A stretch of 64,000 nucleotides of DNA from Penicillus capitatus (GCA_965649825.1 OZ287702.1:1342786-1406785); one strand, 5' to 3'; positions 46,759 to 58,922 are shown, counted from the first letter of the stretch. Notes: generated by a model from the sequence alone, not told the origin. Made by a program: numbers and translations.

Positions 46759-48754
46759 TCAAGATGCAATGTCCGTGACGTCGATGCCGGAAATCTGCCT
46801 CATGTCTTCGGCCTCTTGCAGATCTTTTAGCATTCGGACGCTGACGTTCGACATGGATCGCAGGACCTGTTGCTTGGTCTCTGCCAAAAGGCGCAGCTGC
46901 GTCTGCATGCTCTTCTTCAGTCTGCTGGAAACGAGTTGGACGATGTGAGGAAAGTGTGGCTGCAGTGTCACTTCCGTGCACTTCCTGAGCAAGAGCAGAA
47001 GATGGAGACATTTCTTAAGCAGGGCAAGGCGATCGGGTGCATTGATGCACTCAATGCGCTCTCTGTTCCCCGCGACATCGATCAGTTTCATGATAAGCCC
47101 CGAACGAACGAACACTTTGTCGCACGGAAGCAGCAGAGGTCGTGCGCACTTATGGTACACGAGCTCGTTGATGCAGGACAACGCATCCAGGAAGATCCTG
47201 GCGCCGTGTACTCGGATCTCCAGATTCGAACTGCCGATCCATTTGGGAACTGCTTCTTCGATCGTTTCCACAAGAGAGGGCATCCAATTCTGCTCTTCGC
47301 AGTACTCGGCGATCGGCGGATTCTGATGAACGCAGAGAGACAGAAAGTAGAGAGTGTCCTGCTCGCACTGTAAGAGGATCAGTGTTCTCTCCGCACGAGG
47401 AGCGTTCGTCAGGTGCGAAGGAGTCGAGCTCGGCAATTGTGATCGACACGCGCGTTTCGCAATATCCTCTGACACTTTGACTGCTCTCTTGATCCAGCCA
47501 GTTTCGAACAGATGCGAGCATTCTGCTCGGAAGATCTGGTAAGCGTTTGAGCAGTGGAGACGGCGAAGAAGGGAGTGGTAAGCGCGAACCACAATGCCCC
47601 AGTAAAGGCAGAAGGGCTCGGGACTCCTTTCAAGGGAATACCCATCGAGGTATATCACCAACCGCTGCGCCAGATTGTTCGTCCGTGTCCAGGTGAGAAC
47701 TTCCATCCCGAAACAGCTGTCGTCTACAGCGATGTAGTGCCAGAGGTTGAGAAAGTGAAGGATCTCTTGTTCGGCAGGGCCTGTCTGCGATCGCGCCTCC
47801 ACCTGTGCTCCCGCCGTCAGTAGTCTCTCTTTCAACAGATTCTTCGAAATCCGTGGATCTGCCATGCAGTATTCGTAGATTGTTTGGTTGATGCACTGGA
47901 GTCGTGTAGCGGAAGGTAACTGGATGGACTGAAACGAGAGACCGGCCAGAATCTCCATGAAGTCCATGCTTTCCAGCAGTGGCAGCAGCTCCGGCTGAAG
48001 ATCTCGATAGTGGCGTCCGTGAAGGAGCAGGCACAGTAGTCTCAGTATAGTTTCCTCTGCTTTTCCTTCACGGCCTTCCGGATGACGAAGGCCGTGGCTC
48101 AAACTACAAAGCACACAAGCGTGATATTCGTTCGCATCCTCTCTCGCACTCTCCATACTTTCGGCAGAGGACGGTCAAGGCGTCTGACGTCAAGAATCGC
48201 GCGGAGATCTCCGTCGACAGACGAAGTCGCTGCTCTCCAGGCAAACTGTGTTCGCAACGGCGATGCTGGCGGGTGTAGATCTGATGTCCTTCAGAGATCT
48301 CTACACCCGAGAGACAGCACAACAATGACGTCAATATCTCCATGCCCAGTCCATAGACCCACAGAGCTGACGATGACGTCATGACGTGCACGAGATCCAA
48401 AACCTCTGCCTTTGGTGCACAGTGTAAGAGACACTCGGGGTACCGCGTCGCGATGTGTTTCAGGAGTCGGAAGGGACTTCGGAACTCTTCCGAGGGTGGC
48501 ATCTGAAGCCATCGCTTCCAGTCGGGACAGGAGAAGAGGAATGGGCAGCCACAAGGGATGTGATTCCCGTCTGCGTCCTTAAGCAAGAAAGACGTCATTT
48601 CGTCCATACAGGCCTCGACGGTCTCTGCGTTCGTGCAGTCCTCTTCCAAAACCGATCGGACGATTGCGACGAACTTGTCGACGTTGAGTGCATCTTCATT
48701 AGCATCGCGCGTCTGTCTGGCGAGGTGATGAATTTCATCCGCGCTTAGCAACAT
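46759..48754 (-). CDS. Large helical-repeat protein of unknown function
   Basis: Two long minus-strand frames join across a probable short intron near 48110-48160. The first (from 48754, MLLSADEIHHLARQTRDANE) and second (to a stop at 46759) together exceed 600 residues. Both are rich in Leu, Cys and charged residues with amphipathic helices (ILRLLCLLLHGRHYRDLQPE, LLKKCLHLLLLLRKCTEVTL), resembling armadillo/HEAT-like solenoids. A coiled-coil-like end includes SMQTQLRLLAETKQQVLRSM. Earlier exons above 48754 are likely. I do not recognise the family. A scaffold or transport role would be a guess. Confidence 0.65.
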
Positions 48755-49313
48755 CGTAGCGATACTTGAGCCGTGAGATGTCGTACAAAGCGTCCCACGA
48801 AATGCTCGTCAAATAGTCGTCATGTGATGATCTCTGTCTCTCCACAATCGGTCGATGCTGCCTCGGACTCGTTGTTCATCTAGGTTGTCTGTTAAACAGC
48901 ATTGAGATCAGGGCGTAAATATGATTTCTGGCGAAGTAGAGGTACTACTTCGCACATTGCATCTTGTCTATGAGCCCGTTGAGTTGGGAATTTGCACTTT
49001 ATGGTGTTGTCGAAAGATCAATGACTAACCTATTCTTACACAGAGTCTATTGTCCGATCGGCGAAAAGTGATTCGTTTTCTAAGAGCAAACGAAAAGCAG
49101 GTAACGTAATAAAAAACCAAAGTGAAGACCATCGACTGACGACTTTGATTCTACGGCACTTCTTAGATCAGTCAATAGAGCTGATATCAGGTCGTCGGAG
49201 ATGTCACATCAAGAAGAAAGTCGTCGCCGTCACACTGGTCTTCAATCAGCCAGAACCAAGCCGAATACGCCAGTCCGCCGATCCGGTAGTCCATGTACTT
49301 CTTGGGCGATTTC
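48755..49313. other. Intergenic region and methyltransferase 3' flank
   Basis: From about 49080 to 49313 the DNA is the reverse complement of the 3' flank seen after methyltransferase copies 1 and 2. 48755-49080 has no supported gene and may hold 5' exons of the helical protein. Confidence 0.45.
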
Positions 49314-50278
49314 TCACGTTTTCACAGCATGGATCCTCAACCTCTTGTAGTCGGCAAGGTAAACGCCGTTTTCATCGACATGTAGAGGCTCCATTTCGAC
49401 TGCGATCTCCTTGATGACCTAAAAAGACACAATTGTCGTCAGAACCATTATCGGGACAACGATGACCACACCTCTTTGTGCACAGATTCCGGCAATCCTT
49501 CGAGCAAGAAGCCTCCGAAGATTTCAAGCCATCCTGTAGGACCAGCAGGACAACGGGTGTCTCTCGCGAACAGTACCGCCTCTTCAACCTTGAAGCCATT
49601 TGCTTCTAGCAGCTGCACGTATCTCTGTTTCCCAGGAAAGTACCTGTCATAAGACACAAGCCTCTCCAATCTCGAAATTACTCGAGAAAGTGGGCCGGAC
49701 CAAACTTCGGGCAGTTCCTTTCCTCGACGCGCCAGGACAGAGGACATCGCATTCCTAATCTGCTGAATGGTTCCCTCTCCGCAGAACTCGGCGACGAATT
49801 TACCTCCCTTCTTCAGCGCTCTCGCGACATCTGCACCCCATCGTCACATCGTCGCCAAGGTGGTCATTCCGGGCGTGCTTGCTCGCTTTCGACGACGCGG
49901 CCGGGATCATCGCTCATCCAATGCAGCGCTTCGTTGGAGAATACAGCATCGAACTCGTCCTCGAACGTCATGGCGTATCCGTCCATCACTCTCACATCGA
50001 CGCCCTTCTCTCTTGCCTTCTTCACCATATCTGGACTGATGTCCACACCAACAACCTCGCAGCCGCGTTGCTGCAGGACGAGAGTCAGCTCGCCTGTCCC
50101 GCAGCCAAGATCCAGAATGCGCTCTCCTGCGCGAAGAACTCTCTGAGAAGTCGCAGCGATAGTTTGGTTCACCAGGAGAAGGGTTGAGCAATTCGACGAG
50201 CGCGTCGGCCAGCTGGAAAACGTAGGAGGCTTTCTGTGCGTAGGCGTCGGGGTTCCACGCGTAGGGCTTCCGTTCCAT
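49314..50278 (-). CDS. SAM-dependent methyltransferase, copy 4
   Basis: A complete minus-strand gene, ATG at 50278 giving MERKPYAWNPDAYAQKASYV. The shared introns rebuild SPGERILDLGCGTGELTL, VVGVDISPDMVKKAREKG, ALHWMSDDPGRVVE, NVARALKKGGKFVAEFCG, WYFPGKQRYVQLLEANGF and the end RLRIHAVKT, stop at 49314-49316. The 3' half up to exon 2 is almost the same as copy 1 (including the intron reading GTGAGCAAGCACGCCCGGAA). The C-terminal domain resembles copy 3. The copies may therefore have exchanged sequence by gene conversion. Substrate unknown. Confidence 0.87.
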
Positions 50279-53240
50279 TTTCGACACAAAGCACGTTTCT
50301 CTCTCTCCGACTTGACCGACAAAAGGACCTTCACTTAACGCAGTAGTTCAAATATCTTTGGATTGGGCTGTGTTCGGGACCGAAGGCGCCGCTGAATGGT
50401 CTGAACCCGTGGAGGCTGTAAGACGATAAGAACCGTGCAGACGCTACAACTGCGACTTTGTACGTCTTTGTATGTACTAACTTCTCGAGGGACGGCTGTT
50501 GCCTTAGCCGTCACGTCATGCAGACATTTATGCCCGTCTATGTACATCAACGTCGCGATACTTGAACTCGCCTGTATCATAAACTCTGTCTATCGCCGGT
50601 TGAGCCGCGCAACGAGAGCGAGTAATGGAAGACCTTACAACTCTGTTCGCATCTAGGTAATATAAGGCTTAGTATCTGTCGAAAGGATCTGGCTGTCACA
50701 TCGTGACTGTCTAGATTTCCCAGGGTTCTGTCCCCGAAGGGGCGCTCATACCACGTGTTATGTCACCTGTGGCATACAAAGACATGAACGTAAACACGTG
50801 CATACCTTTGCTCTGTAAACGTGGAAGCCTTTCTCTGACAGTATCGCCGTTTTGTCTCCGCATGATGATGATGATGATGCGATTTACTATGTGGATGAGT
50901 CGGCAAATTCCAGAACCAGAGAGAAGAGGCCACTTCAATGCCACGAGATCGCATATTCCTAGACACTAGCGAGACACGCTCTTGACCGCCAGAAAAGGTC
51001 GAGACGTTGTCTGCTTCATTTATAATTCACAATTGTTCTTAGCAGCGTACCTCGACGTAACGTCATACCAATCAACGGTGAAGTTTTGCGATCTAAGAAC
51101 TCCCCCCGACAACAACGAACGGATAGTCTGTCTTGAGACAAAGTCTTTACAGTGAGAGAAATGTAAATGTGAACGACAGAACAAGTCCTCGATAGTTCCA
51201 CCTAAAGTCATATCCTCGATCCAACTCAACTGTTAAAATTAGGGACAGAATCTTCTGACAGCTGTGACGTTTAGTGCGCGAGAGGCTCGTCATGCATGAC
51301 GATAGCACGAGAAGAGGACTGACGTCATTCTGAGTATTTAGACGGGAACTTTTCTGCTCTATCCGTCTAACTATGTAATTATACATTGCGGACGGAGTTT
51401 TCCAGCGCGGTTCGCCATCCGGTCCGGACTCGGCCGTCAGGTCGACTCTCACAACAGCTTCTCTTCGCTTTTACACTGGACAGTCCTTACTGGTTGAAAC
51501 GCCAGCTGGCTAGGAATCAAAGCATGTGCAGTACCTCTTGAACGCCCTGTACTTTTTACCTCCTGTGGGAAATACTATCCATACACTTCGGCTCTTACGC
51601 TTCCGAGGCACTTTACTCCTCGCGTTATGTCTTGTCGGGGACGACGTCGTCAGGTGGAAGCCATGACCGAGAAGTTCGAATTTTCGATGCTGTTCACCGA
51701 ACACGATGGAGATACAAAACAGGCCCGGAGGTCGGTTCTCGTCCGGATCAAGTCGCGTGGAGAACAGATTCCTTGGCAGTAGGTATTTTAACTAATGAGG
51801 TTTACAATAGGATTCTATAGACGAGAGGTATTGTTAGGACGTGAGATGGACATCGGATTCTAGGAGTGTCTAGTCACCTCAACGATGTACTTGACATGAC
51901 TGGTTGTGTATAAAAGGAGCCAGATGGGCCTCCTCGTTGTAACAAAGGTTGGCGTGTTCTGGTAATACGATCCTCTACAGTATCTTCTCTGTTTTGCATG
52001 TTCTCGTCGTCATCTGCGAAAAGGACCTATCGTATCCTTACAGCTTTGATGAGTTGCGATGAGTCGAATCCTGTGGCAGTCACAAGACAAGGTCGGAGAC
52101 AAGAAGTTAGGTAAGTCGATTAAACACAGAAATATCGTCGTTTTTAAGTGTGCTTTCTTTGGTTCTGTCTATCTGTCATGGTTGATCATCGTCTTGTGTT
52201 TGACACGAACGCGAAAAGATGCCTAACGAGTAGGATAAGTACTACGAAGGGTGCCTCGGATCATCGAGGCCGAAAACGCGTGCGCGTGCGTGAGCGCACG
52301 AGGCATGATGCCGGTAAAAACATGGACAATCGAATGGATTGCGTGGTTGACGTAATGGTGACACAATGAGATGACGACGTCTGGGGATTTCGGCTTATTT
52401 AAGCCGTAAGTGTTATTGTACGCGTCTTTAATCAAAGCTGCTATTGCCACACGATTACACTCGACCAATCTCCCGATCAAATTCACAAGGAAGAAGCGAA
52501 TGATGCCAAGAAGTTTGGAAAAACAAGCAATCGGAAGCGTCGTGACGCGTTTGTGCTGTTGTTGGAAGCAAGATGCAAATCATGCACCAATATAACAGAA
52601 GAGCTCTGTTAGTTCGTCGTAAAGTCATGATGATAACAAGACAGACATAACGATGGTTAAGATCGCCGCGTCGGAGGCTTTTGAAGCGTCTTCCGAAGCT
52701 CCGAGTCTTTAGGAGATTGCTGTTTTCCCCGACTGTGACGGTGCAATAAGAGCTTGATACAGACTAATCATACAGGCATCGTGATTGCTTTTCATTCGTT
52801 CTCTCAGTATACGAAGGCAAAAGACAACTTATCGATACCGAATCGAGTGGAATAGATAACGAATCGAAAAAAGATAAGCAGTTACCATGAACGAATATAT
52901 TCCTTATTGGCGAAGATAGCTGATTTAGCGGTATAAAACTTCTTTACGCATCAGCCTGAATGAAACTTTTATATCAACTGTTGCCACACGGATTACCCGG
53001 TCCCATATTGTTACTGCCATTTTTGCGATCTTTGTGTAGACTTGTCAGTACAATTCAATCGGGTTGTTTACTTGAAGATATTTCTCGAGTTTGAATGGTA
53101 AGTTTCAAGACAACCTTATCCAGCTTTAAAAAGACTTTGTTTGTGTCATATTCGTTACGTTTTCGTTCGTTCGTTCGTTCTGTCTCTCGTGAGCGTTCCG
53201 TGGTTCGTGAGCGAGCGTTCTGGTCGTTTATGACGTCTGT
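50279..53240. other. Gene-poor region
   Basis: Only short open frames occur (for example 51147-51452 minus and 51632-51820 plus), none recognisable. It contains an ATGATGATGATGATG microsatellite near 50863 and a run of CGTTCGTTCGTTC just beyond its end near 53162. The DNA is AT-richer than the flanking gene regions. No exon can be supported. Confidence 0.5.
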
Positions 53241-53245
53241 CTGTC

Positions 53246-53620
53246 TTGTTGTCCATCGTTTGTGCCGCCCTACTTAGCAAAAGTCGTGTCCCTGCTTCCG
53301 TGCTATATGATTCCCTTTTCTATCTTACTTTGTTTATTGCTTCCGTTCAAGAAAGAAGAAAACAAGGCTACAGAAGTAAACGAACATATTTGCCGAGTAA
53401 GAAGACTTACTTTATGGGCGTCATTAAAGCTCAACCTTTTCATGAGCGTAGTGATTACAAACTGTATGACAAACAGTATGTAAAGATCAATTCTTGTCAT
53501 CGATATGCTGTTGAACGTGGGTTCCATTACAAGATCTTTAGAAGAAGATGCAGTAAACGCGTAAGCCTACGGCCTATTGAAGGAACAGACAACTCTGATG
53601 CTTTTATTGAGAAAGAATGA
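53246..53620 (+). CDS. Hypothetical membrane-anchored protein fragment
   Basis: One frame has a hydrophobic stretch (LPCYMIPFSILLCLLLPF, 53290-53345). A second overlapping frame continues with KTYFMGVIKAQPFHERSDYK and NSCHRYAVERGFHYKIFRRR. A short intron could join them into a type II membrane protein. CHRYAVERGFHYKIF faintly recalls the N-terminal block of some glycosyltransferases, but this is too weak to name. Low confidence that it is a gene. Confidence 0.25.
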   Translation: MLSIVCAALLSKSRVPASVLYDSLFYLTLFIASVQERRKQGYRSKRTYLPSKKTYFMGVIKAQPFHERSDYKLYDKQYVKINSCHRYAVERGFHYKIFRRRCSKRVSLRPIEGTDNSDAFIEKE

Positions 53621-56286
53621 TATGGTTTCATTTTTACAAAGACTAACATCATGTTTTAAACGGTTTTTATTGTGGAACACCGAGAGTTGGATGGATTTAG
53701 CGATTTAGACAATGCGTACAGTGGCGATTGTTTTGACGACTTCGTTTAGTATCTTAATCCTGCATGATTCGAGATTTGATTAGTTGTCGATGTTGTAGAT
53801 GCATAGAGATTTGGCTTATCTAAGAGAGCAACAAGAAGATGATATTTTACGACGTATGTGTAACGCCGTTTTGCATTATCTTTATTTCACATTCGTACGA
53901 CAAGTGGAAACGAAATAAGAGCGTTGAACAGTCTATGGGTTTGCAATTCGAAAACCGTAGACTTAATGCTCATAAAGGAGACCTCGGTGGGAACAAAGTA
54001 ATCTTGAGTAAAAATGTGCGACGAAGGTTGGACTTTAAAAACGTCCAACGGAATGATGAAACGTGAACATTAGACGAAGAACGAGACGTTTATGCCGTCG
54101 TTTCTAAAACAGTATGAGGAAAAACATCGATGAACTTCGACATTAGTCTGGACAGCCGCTTTCAAAGATCTCAAGAACTCAAAGTGTCCTTAATACCTAA
54201 GACCTAAAGAGCGAAGTTTAAGAGTTAGTAGATCTGATGTCCACACTGAGCAAACTATTTGCGATTCCCAGTCGATGAAGTATGTGTCTAAACACAGTTA
54301 TTGAAATTGTAATGCAAATTGTCGATCTCAGGATGATCCATACATACGCCAAGCAGAGAAAGAAATTCTGTCATGCAATGAGAGATCTGGATCAAAAGTC
54401 GGTCACAGGCATGGGTAAGTTCGATATTAATATCAGACAGAGTTTTCAGCATCAGAGTTTGCTTATGATAAGAGCACTGAACTTGGTAAACGTCCGCTGT
54501 TTGTTAAAGCCTGTAGACGAATTTCGTTTTAAAGATAGATAACGATTCCCACGATGATTGTGTCCTCAGAAGGTTGCGATTTGGTCTTGAGTACCGTTTG
54601 CATTCCTCCTAGGCAAGTTAGCTCATGCACGTCTGTCTGCTTGAAGCTCTAGCTTGCGTGACTGGCTTCATAAGTTTTGAGTCGCTGTTATTGCGAAGTG
54701 CAGTTATCGCTTCACATCGTATAGTGAACTGTCGCAGCCAAAAGCCCGTTAACGTTATTTCGCATACAGAACACGTCAACGATTCCAGTGTTGAAGCAGT
54801 GCTAGCTAAAGGAAGGAATCAGTAAAGAGAAGAGAGACTCGATTATAGTCATCATCCGCGATTTGTGTTAACGACTACGGGTAGAAAATGGCTTCGTAGA
54901 CGAATTAGCGAACACGACGTCAAAGACGTCGTTTAATTGTCACGTCACCGTTCCGTCTGAAGTGAAGCGACGCTAATTGTGCCTTCCTATGCACCGTCGC
55001 TGTAGAGAAAGCGGTCACTATCGTAGCCGTGATCACAGATCTCCCATTCTTTCCTGGCGCCTCCTTGTTGCGATTTGCGATTGGCGATATCGGATACACC
55101 CTTCTTGCAATAAAGATCTCACTGTGTGTACTACTCTACATCTGGATCGCTTGCGGTACCCGAGAACCGACAAGCCCTCGAATCAAATGTCGATTCTGAA
55201 GCACAGCGAGACAAACGGTGAGCGAACAGAAGCGCACATGCTTGGATGCCTTCCCATTTGATAGACGAAGTTGCGACGACGTCCTAAATGTCATCCGAGG
55301 CACGTTCCTCCACAGATCTCTTTCTTGTTTGTAGATAACGCAAGGCAGTTCTGACCGTCTTGAGTGCGAGATCGAAACGGACCTTTTAGAGCTGAAGGAG
55401 AGCATGACGCCGGACTTCTGTCTGAGAAGCTCGCATTCTCTATCGACGTTTTTTATCTAGAATGATGCACTCGATGGGACCGCCTTCATGCATGGTTCTG
55501 AAATGGCGAACGGCGTTGACACCTTCGCATTGAAGGCAGAGGGGTAAAAAGCGATGCCACTGCTTTCTGCAACGGATAACAGAGTACGAAGACAGTGACA
55601 ATGCTCTGACAGGCGCTCTATTACGAGTACTAGGAGAAGTGCCGTGCATCAGCAGCATCTTCGACGGATGCTTTCGATCGATCATGCTTCACGATTGCAC
55701 AGTGGGAGAGCTTTTTTCGATTTTATGCACCTTGTGCGGTACACCCTTTAGGCAACGCTAGCGCCGTAAGCAGAGGAGAGGAGTAGTCTTTGCAGCAGAC
55801 ATGTTACGAATGGTGGGTGGTGTGTCGTTGATCACAGACGACGGCAATCGAAGACATTAGGAACCGATGATATTGCAAGCATTTCTGCCCTTCACACTTT
55901 CCTTTCCGACCTGAAACCCCCATGTCACTCAAGAGAGGGGCACTGTCTGCCTCGATTTACAAGACGAAAGACGGCATCCACACAATACTTGCACCACTGT
56001 ATCGTTGCATGTATCTACAGCAGCATCGAAACTAGACGTGTCTATACATGCCTCAAACGATCTGTTAGATGGTGAGTGATAACATGACACAAAAACCTAA
56101 TTGGAACAAGATGAAGCCGAAATGGACGAGGCGTGTATGGTGGATTGCTTCAAGACAGAGCAATCTGAGGTTTAAAAGGTAAGGGGACATAACAGAGATT
56201 TCCAATGTTGCTGGTGGTGTCTTTCGTCGGCAGGATTCGTTTCAATGGCACAGAGGTAGCTTACTTTGTCCATGCCGCGGTTCACT
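53621..56286. other. Gene-poor region
   Basis: Short frames only, the longest at 53839-54066, 54282-54542 and 54977-55261 on the plus strand and 55440-55685 on the minus strand. None shows a motif. The region is AT-richer and flanked on the right by a tandem repeat. No gene supported. Confidence 0.45.
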
Positions 56287-56496
56287 CTGCCTCGTTGGAC
56301 CGCGAACCGCAGAGGGCTGCCTCGTTGGACCGCGAACCGCAGAGGGCTGCCTCGTTGGACCGCGAACCGCAGAGGGCTGCCTCGTTGGACCGCGAACCGC
56401 AGAGGGCTGCCTCGTTGGACCGCGAACCGCAGAGGGCTGCCTCGTTGGACCGCGAACCGCAGAGGGCTGCCTCGTTGGACCGCGAACCGCAGAGGG
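56287..56496 (+). repeat. Perfect 30-bp tandem repeat, seven copies
   Basis: A 30-bp unit beginning CTGCCTCGTTGGACC is repeated seven times without a single mismatch, starting at 56287, 56317, 56347, 56377, 56407, 56437 and 56467. The unit length is a multiple of three and contains no stop in several frames, so it reads as ten-residue repeats such as AASLDREPQR (plus) or GSPLRFAVQR (minus). No surrounding gene is established. Perfect identity suggests recent expansion or active homogenisation. Confidence 0.95.
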
Positions 56497-56884
56497 CTGC
56501 CAATGCCTAGATCGTCTAGGCAGTCATCTCGAGGCATGCTCACGCAGAGAATTCGGTACCTTCTAGCTAAACGTGCCCTCGCGAGGCACTGCTGTCTTCA
56601 TTCTGCAACAGCTCGCAGTCAACGCGTTTGTGTTTCTCGCAGGAGCACGTCAACAAGCCAAAAGACGGTTGTGCGAACATCCTTGTCCTCAGCGGTGATT
56701 TGTCGGCGGATGAAGATGTTCTTGTTAATTCACATGATATGCGCCGTTCGAACGGAGCCGCCTGTGTTCGTGCAGCCCCGTCCAGCAGATGAGCGGTCCG
56801 ACGGTTGCGAAAAAATGAATATAAGCGTGCACAACTCCGTGCTATTCACTTATAACATTTGTCTGCTATCCCCTTCTCCTTAGA

Positions 56885-57897
56885 TTCTTCTTTAGAAGCA
56901 GCAAGAAACAAGGCGTAGTGATTGACTTTATACTGCGTAGTGATGAAGGCAGTGTTTTCTCTCGTGATAATTGCGGTATGTCGACCGTGGAGGAAGCTCG
57001 TTCTTCTGTGAAAAACGCATGTTCTGTGCAGGCGCTGGCCGTTCACGCAAATGGACGTTGTTTCCCCGGGTCATCCAACTGTGGTAAGTGCCGAAGGTTC
57101 AAATCTAGTGCTTAGCTGACCCAAAATGTTTGGCAGGTTCTTATGACGCTGCATCGTCATCCAAAGCTACTCGCCATTTGTATCAATATTTCAAGCCGGA
57201 GGCGACGACGGATTCAGCTGTAAATACTGCCACGGGAGTGATGGGCGGCGTTTTTCCAGGCTCCGGATTCGCAACCGCCGATGCTGCAGCCGTCTCAAAT
57301 GCGTTTACCCTTGGCAATGTTGCTGCTGCAGACTCCTTGGGCGGTAGCGATGCTTCGGCGGTCACGGTAGGTGACGTTGCGGCGATTGGAACTGCCGACA
57401 GTTTCACTTCCGGATCTGCCACGACTCCCACAGGCTTTGCGGGTACGGTGTCGGTAACTAATACCATTGCTGGAGCCGCATCTGGCCTTGGCGGAGCTGG
57501 CAATGCAATCGGTAGCACCGTTTCCGGTTCGGCTGCGGACACTTATGGAGCCATGCCTATCGCGGCTTCCACGACCACCGGCTATGGCGAATCGGCAGCA
57601 GCAAACAATGCCGCCTCCGGGACATCTACTGGAGGAGGATCTGCTGGAGTCGCTCAGAACTTCTACGGAGACGCTGCATACGCGCAAACCGGGAGCCAAA
57701 TCGACACTGCAACTTACGCTCCACCAGGCGGCGCAGCGCAGGCTGCTGGTGGCACCATTTTCAATGCAGCAGCAGGAACAGATCCGCTTGGAAAGTATTC
57801 TACTTCTCAAGGTGCTGCCAGCTCTGGATCATCGGCGTCGAACGGCGGCTCGTCCGGAGCAAGTGCCGGAGGAGCTGCAGCATCCGGGAGTCACTAA
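56885..57897 (+). CDS. Ala/Gly/Ser/Thr-rich low-complexity protein
   Basis: A 5' exon (to about 57084) reads SVFSRDNCGMSTVEEARSSV then VKNACSVQALAVHANGRCFP and ends SSNC. A GTAAGT intron (about 57085-57135) joins it to GSYDAASSSKATRHLYQYFK and about 240 residues made almost entirely of Ala, Gly, Ser and Thr with scattered Asp, Asn, Tyr and Pro, ending SSGASAGGAAASGSH with a stop at 57895-57897. The low-complexity part has irregular short blocks (GSAT, AASG, GGSSG) and no Lys/Arg runs. Four cysteines cluster before it. This looks like a structural, secreted or cell-surface protein, or a disordered region. The start and any signal peptide are unresolved. I do not recognise a family. Confidence 0.6.
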
Positions 57898-58312
57898 AGA
57901 TCCCTTATCTCTCATGATCCCCATTCTAACGGTGGAAGAAATAATGACATCAGCTGTGGTTAACTGGGGGACATTCTTAACTAACTCTGACACCTCAGAA
58001 GGCTCGTTCTTCTTTTGCGTGTTTTCTTCTGCTCTGCTTTTTAAGCTGACGTGTTGTTTTGTTTGTTGTACGAAGCAATGTTGTCATCGATCACGTCGAT
58101 ACGATGATGGGGATGATTTTTATGTTGAACATGGTGTTTTTGTCTTTTCATGATGCAGTTATCTGAAACAATGCGTGTCCTCGCTACGTCGCCTTCGCGT
58201 GTTCTAAAGCATCACACATTCCCACTGAAAAGGATACAGATATGGAGCTGTGACAATCGGAGAAGATTCCAAATACGACGCTCGCCGATGATCAATAGGT
58301 ATAGTTCTGCAG

Positions 58313-58922
58313 CTAATCGTACAACGCTGTTGTCCACTTGCAGTATGCATTATCGACCACGCTTCGGGTATGGGCAGCCACTTGCTTTTCGCTTTTATCG
58401 AGATGAAAGCGATTGCGAGTGTTCCTGACGGCATCGCCTCTTTCGAAGCAAGGCAGTCCAGAATGCTTCATGAGAGCGACACATGTTATGATAGGATCTG
58501 CTACGGTACGTGCAGCGAGAAAGGCGCGAATGCACATGTCCTCGAAGGTGTGATAGAATTTCGAGTTCCGCATTACACCAGAATCGAGCAGCTGCGTCAT
58601 TTCGTGGCTCATCTTGAAATCTGCGCTCTCGAATTTCATGTTCCTTCCGGAAGAGATCTCCAAGATGAACCCGAAATCGATGTGCACGAGATGGCCCTCG
58701 GAGTCGATGAGGATGTTGCCGTTGTGTCGATCCTTGCGTGCAGCAGAAAACTGGCAATGGCATCGCCTGCTTCGGAAACCATGAAGTTGTGCCGAGCTGC
58801 TTCGAATCGTGGCGACCCGGTGCCTCGAATTCCCTCTGAAAGATCTCGTACAGACCGCCATCCGTCGTCTCACTCAAAGCCAATCGAGATTTGCTGTTCG
58901 GCACCACTTCGATGATACCCGT
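58313..58922 (-). pseudogene. Phosphatidylinositol 4-kinase alpha C-lobe fragment, damaged
   Basis: From an AG acceptor at about 58923 the frame reads TGIIEVVPNSKSRLALSETT, DGGLYEIFQREFE, then (with a frame change) ARHNFMVSEAGDAIASFLL, KDRHNGNILIDSEGHLVHID, FGFILEISSGRNMKFESADF, KMSHEMTQLLDSGVM, PCFERGDAVRNTRNRFHLD and KWTTALYD. This is the C-lobe of type III PI 4-kinase alpha, closest in style to plant PI4K alpha, with catalytic-loop RHNGN and the DFG. Two lesions: one base is missing between LLHA and KDRHNGN (about 58735), inside the catalytic loop, and an in-frame TAG (58313-58315) cuts the tail where LQNYTY would follow. The N-lobe (VGDDxRQD) is not found upstream. It is either a pseudogene fragment or the lesions are sequence errors. 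Confidence 0.8.

Noticed and set aside
53246-53620. Glycosyltransferase assignment
   Set aside because: Only one weak block resembles such enzymes; no DxD motif or full domain is present. Left as a low-confidence hypothetical.
56287-56496. CRISPR array
   Set aside because: The repeats are directly adjacent with no variable spacers, and the genome is eukaryotic. It is a simple tandem repeat.
57183-57542. Minus-strand frame rich in Ala, Pro and Val
   Set aside because: It is the antisense of the Ala/Gly/Ser/Thr-rich gene, and is open because of the GC-rich repetitive codons. The plus strand has a clean splice junction to an upstream exon.
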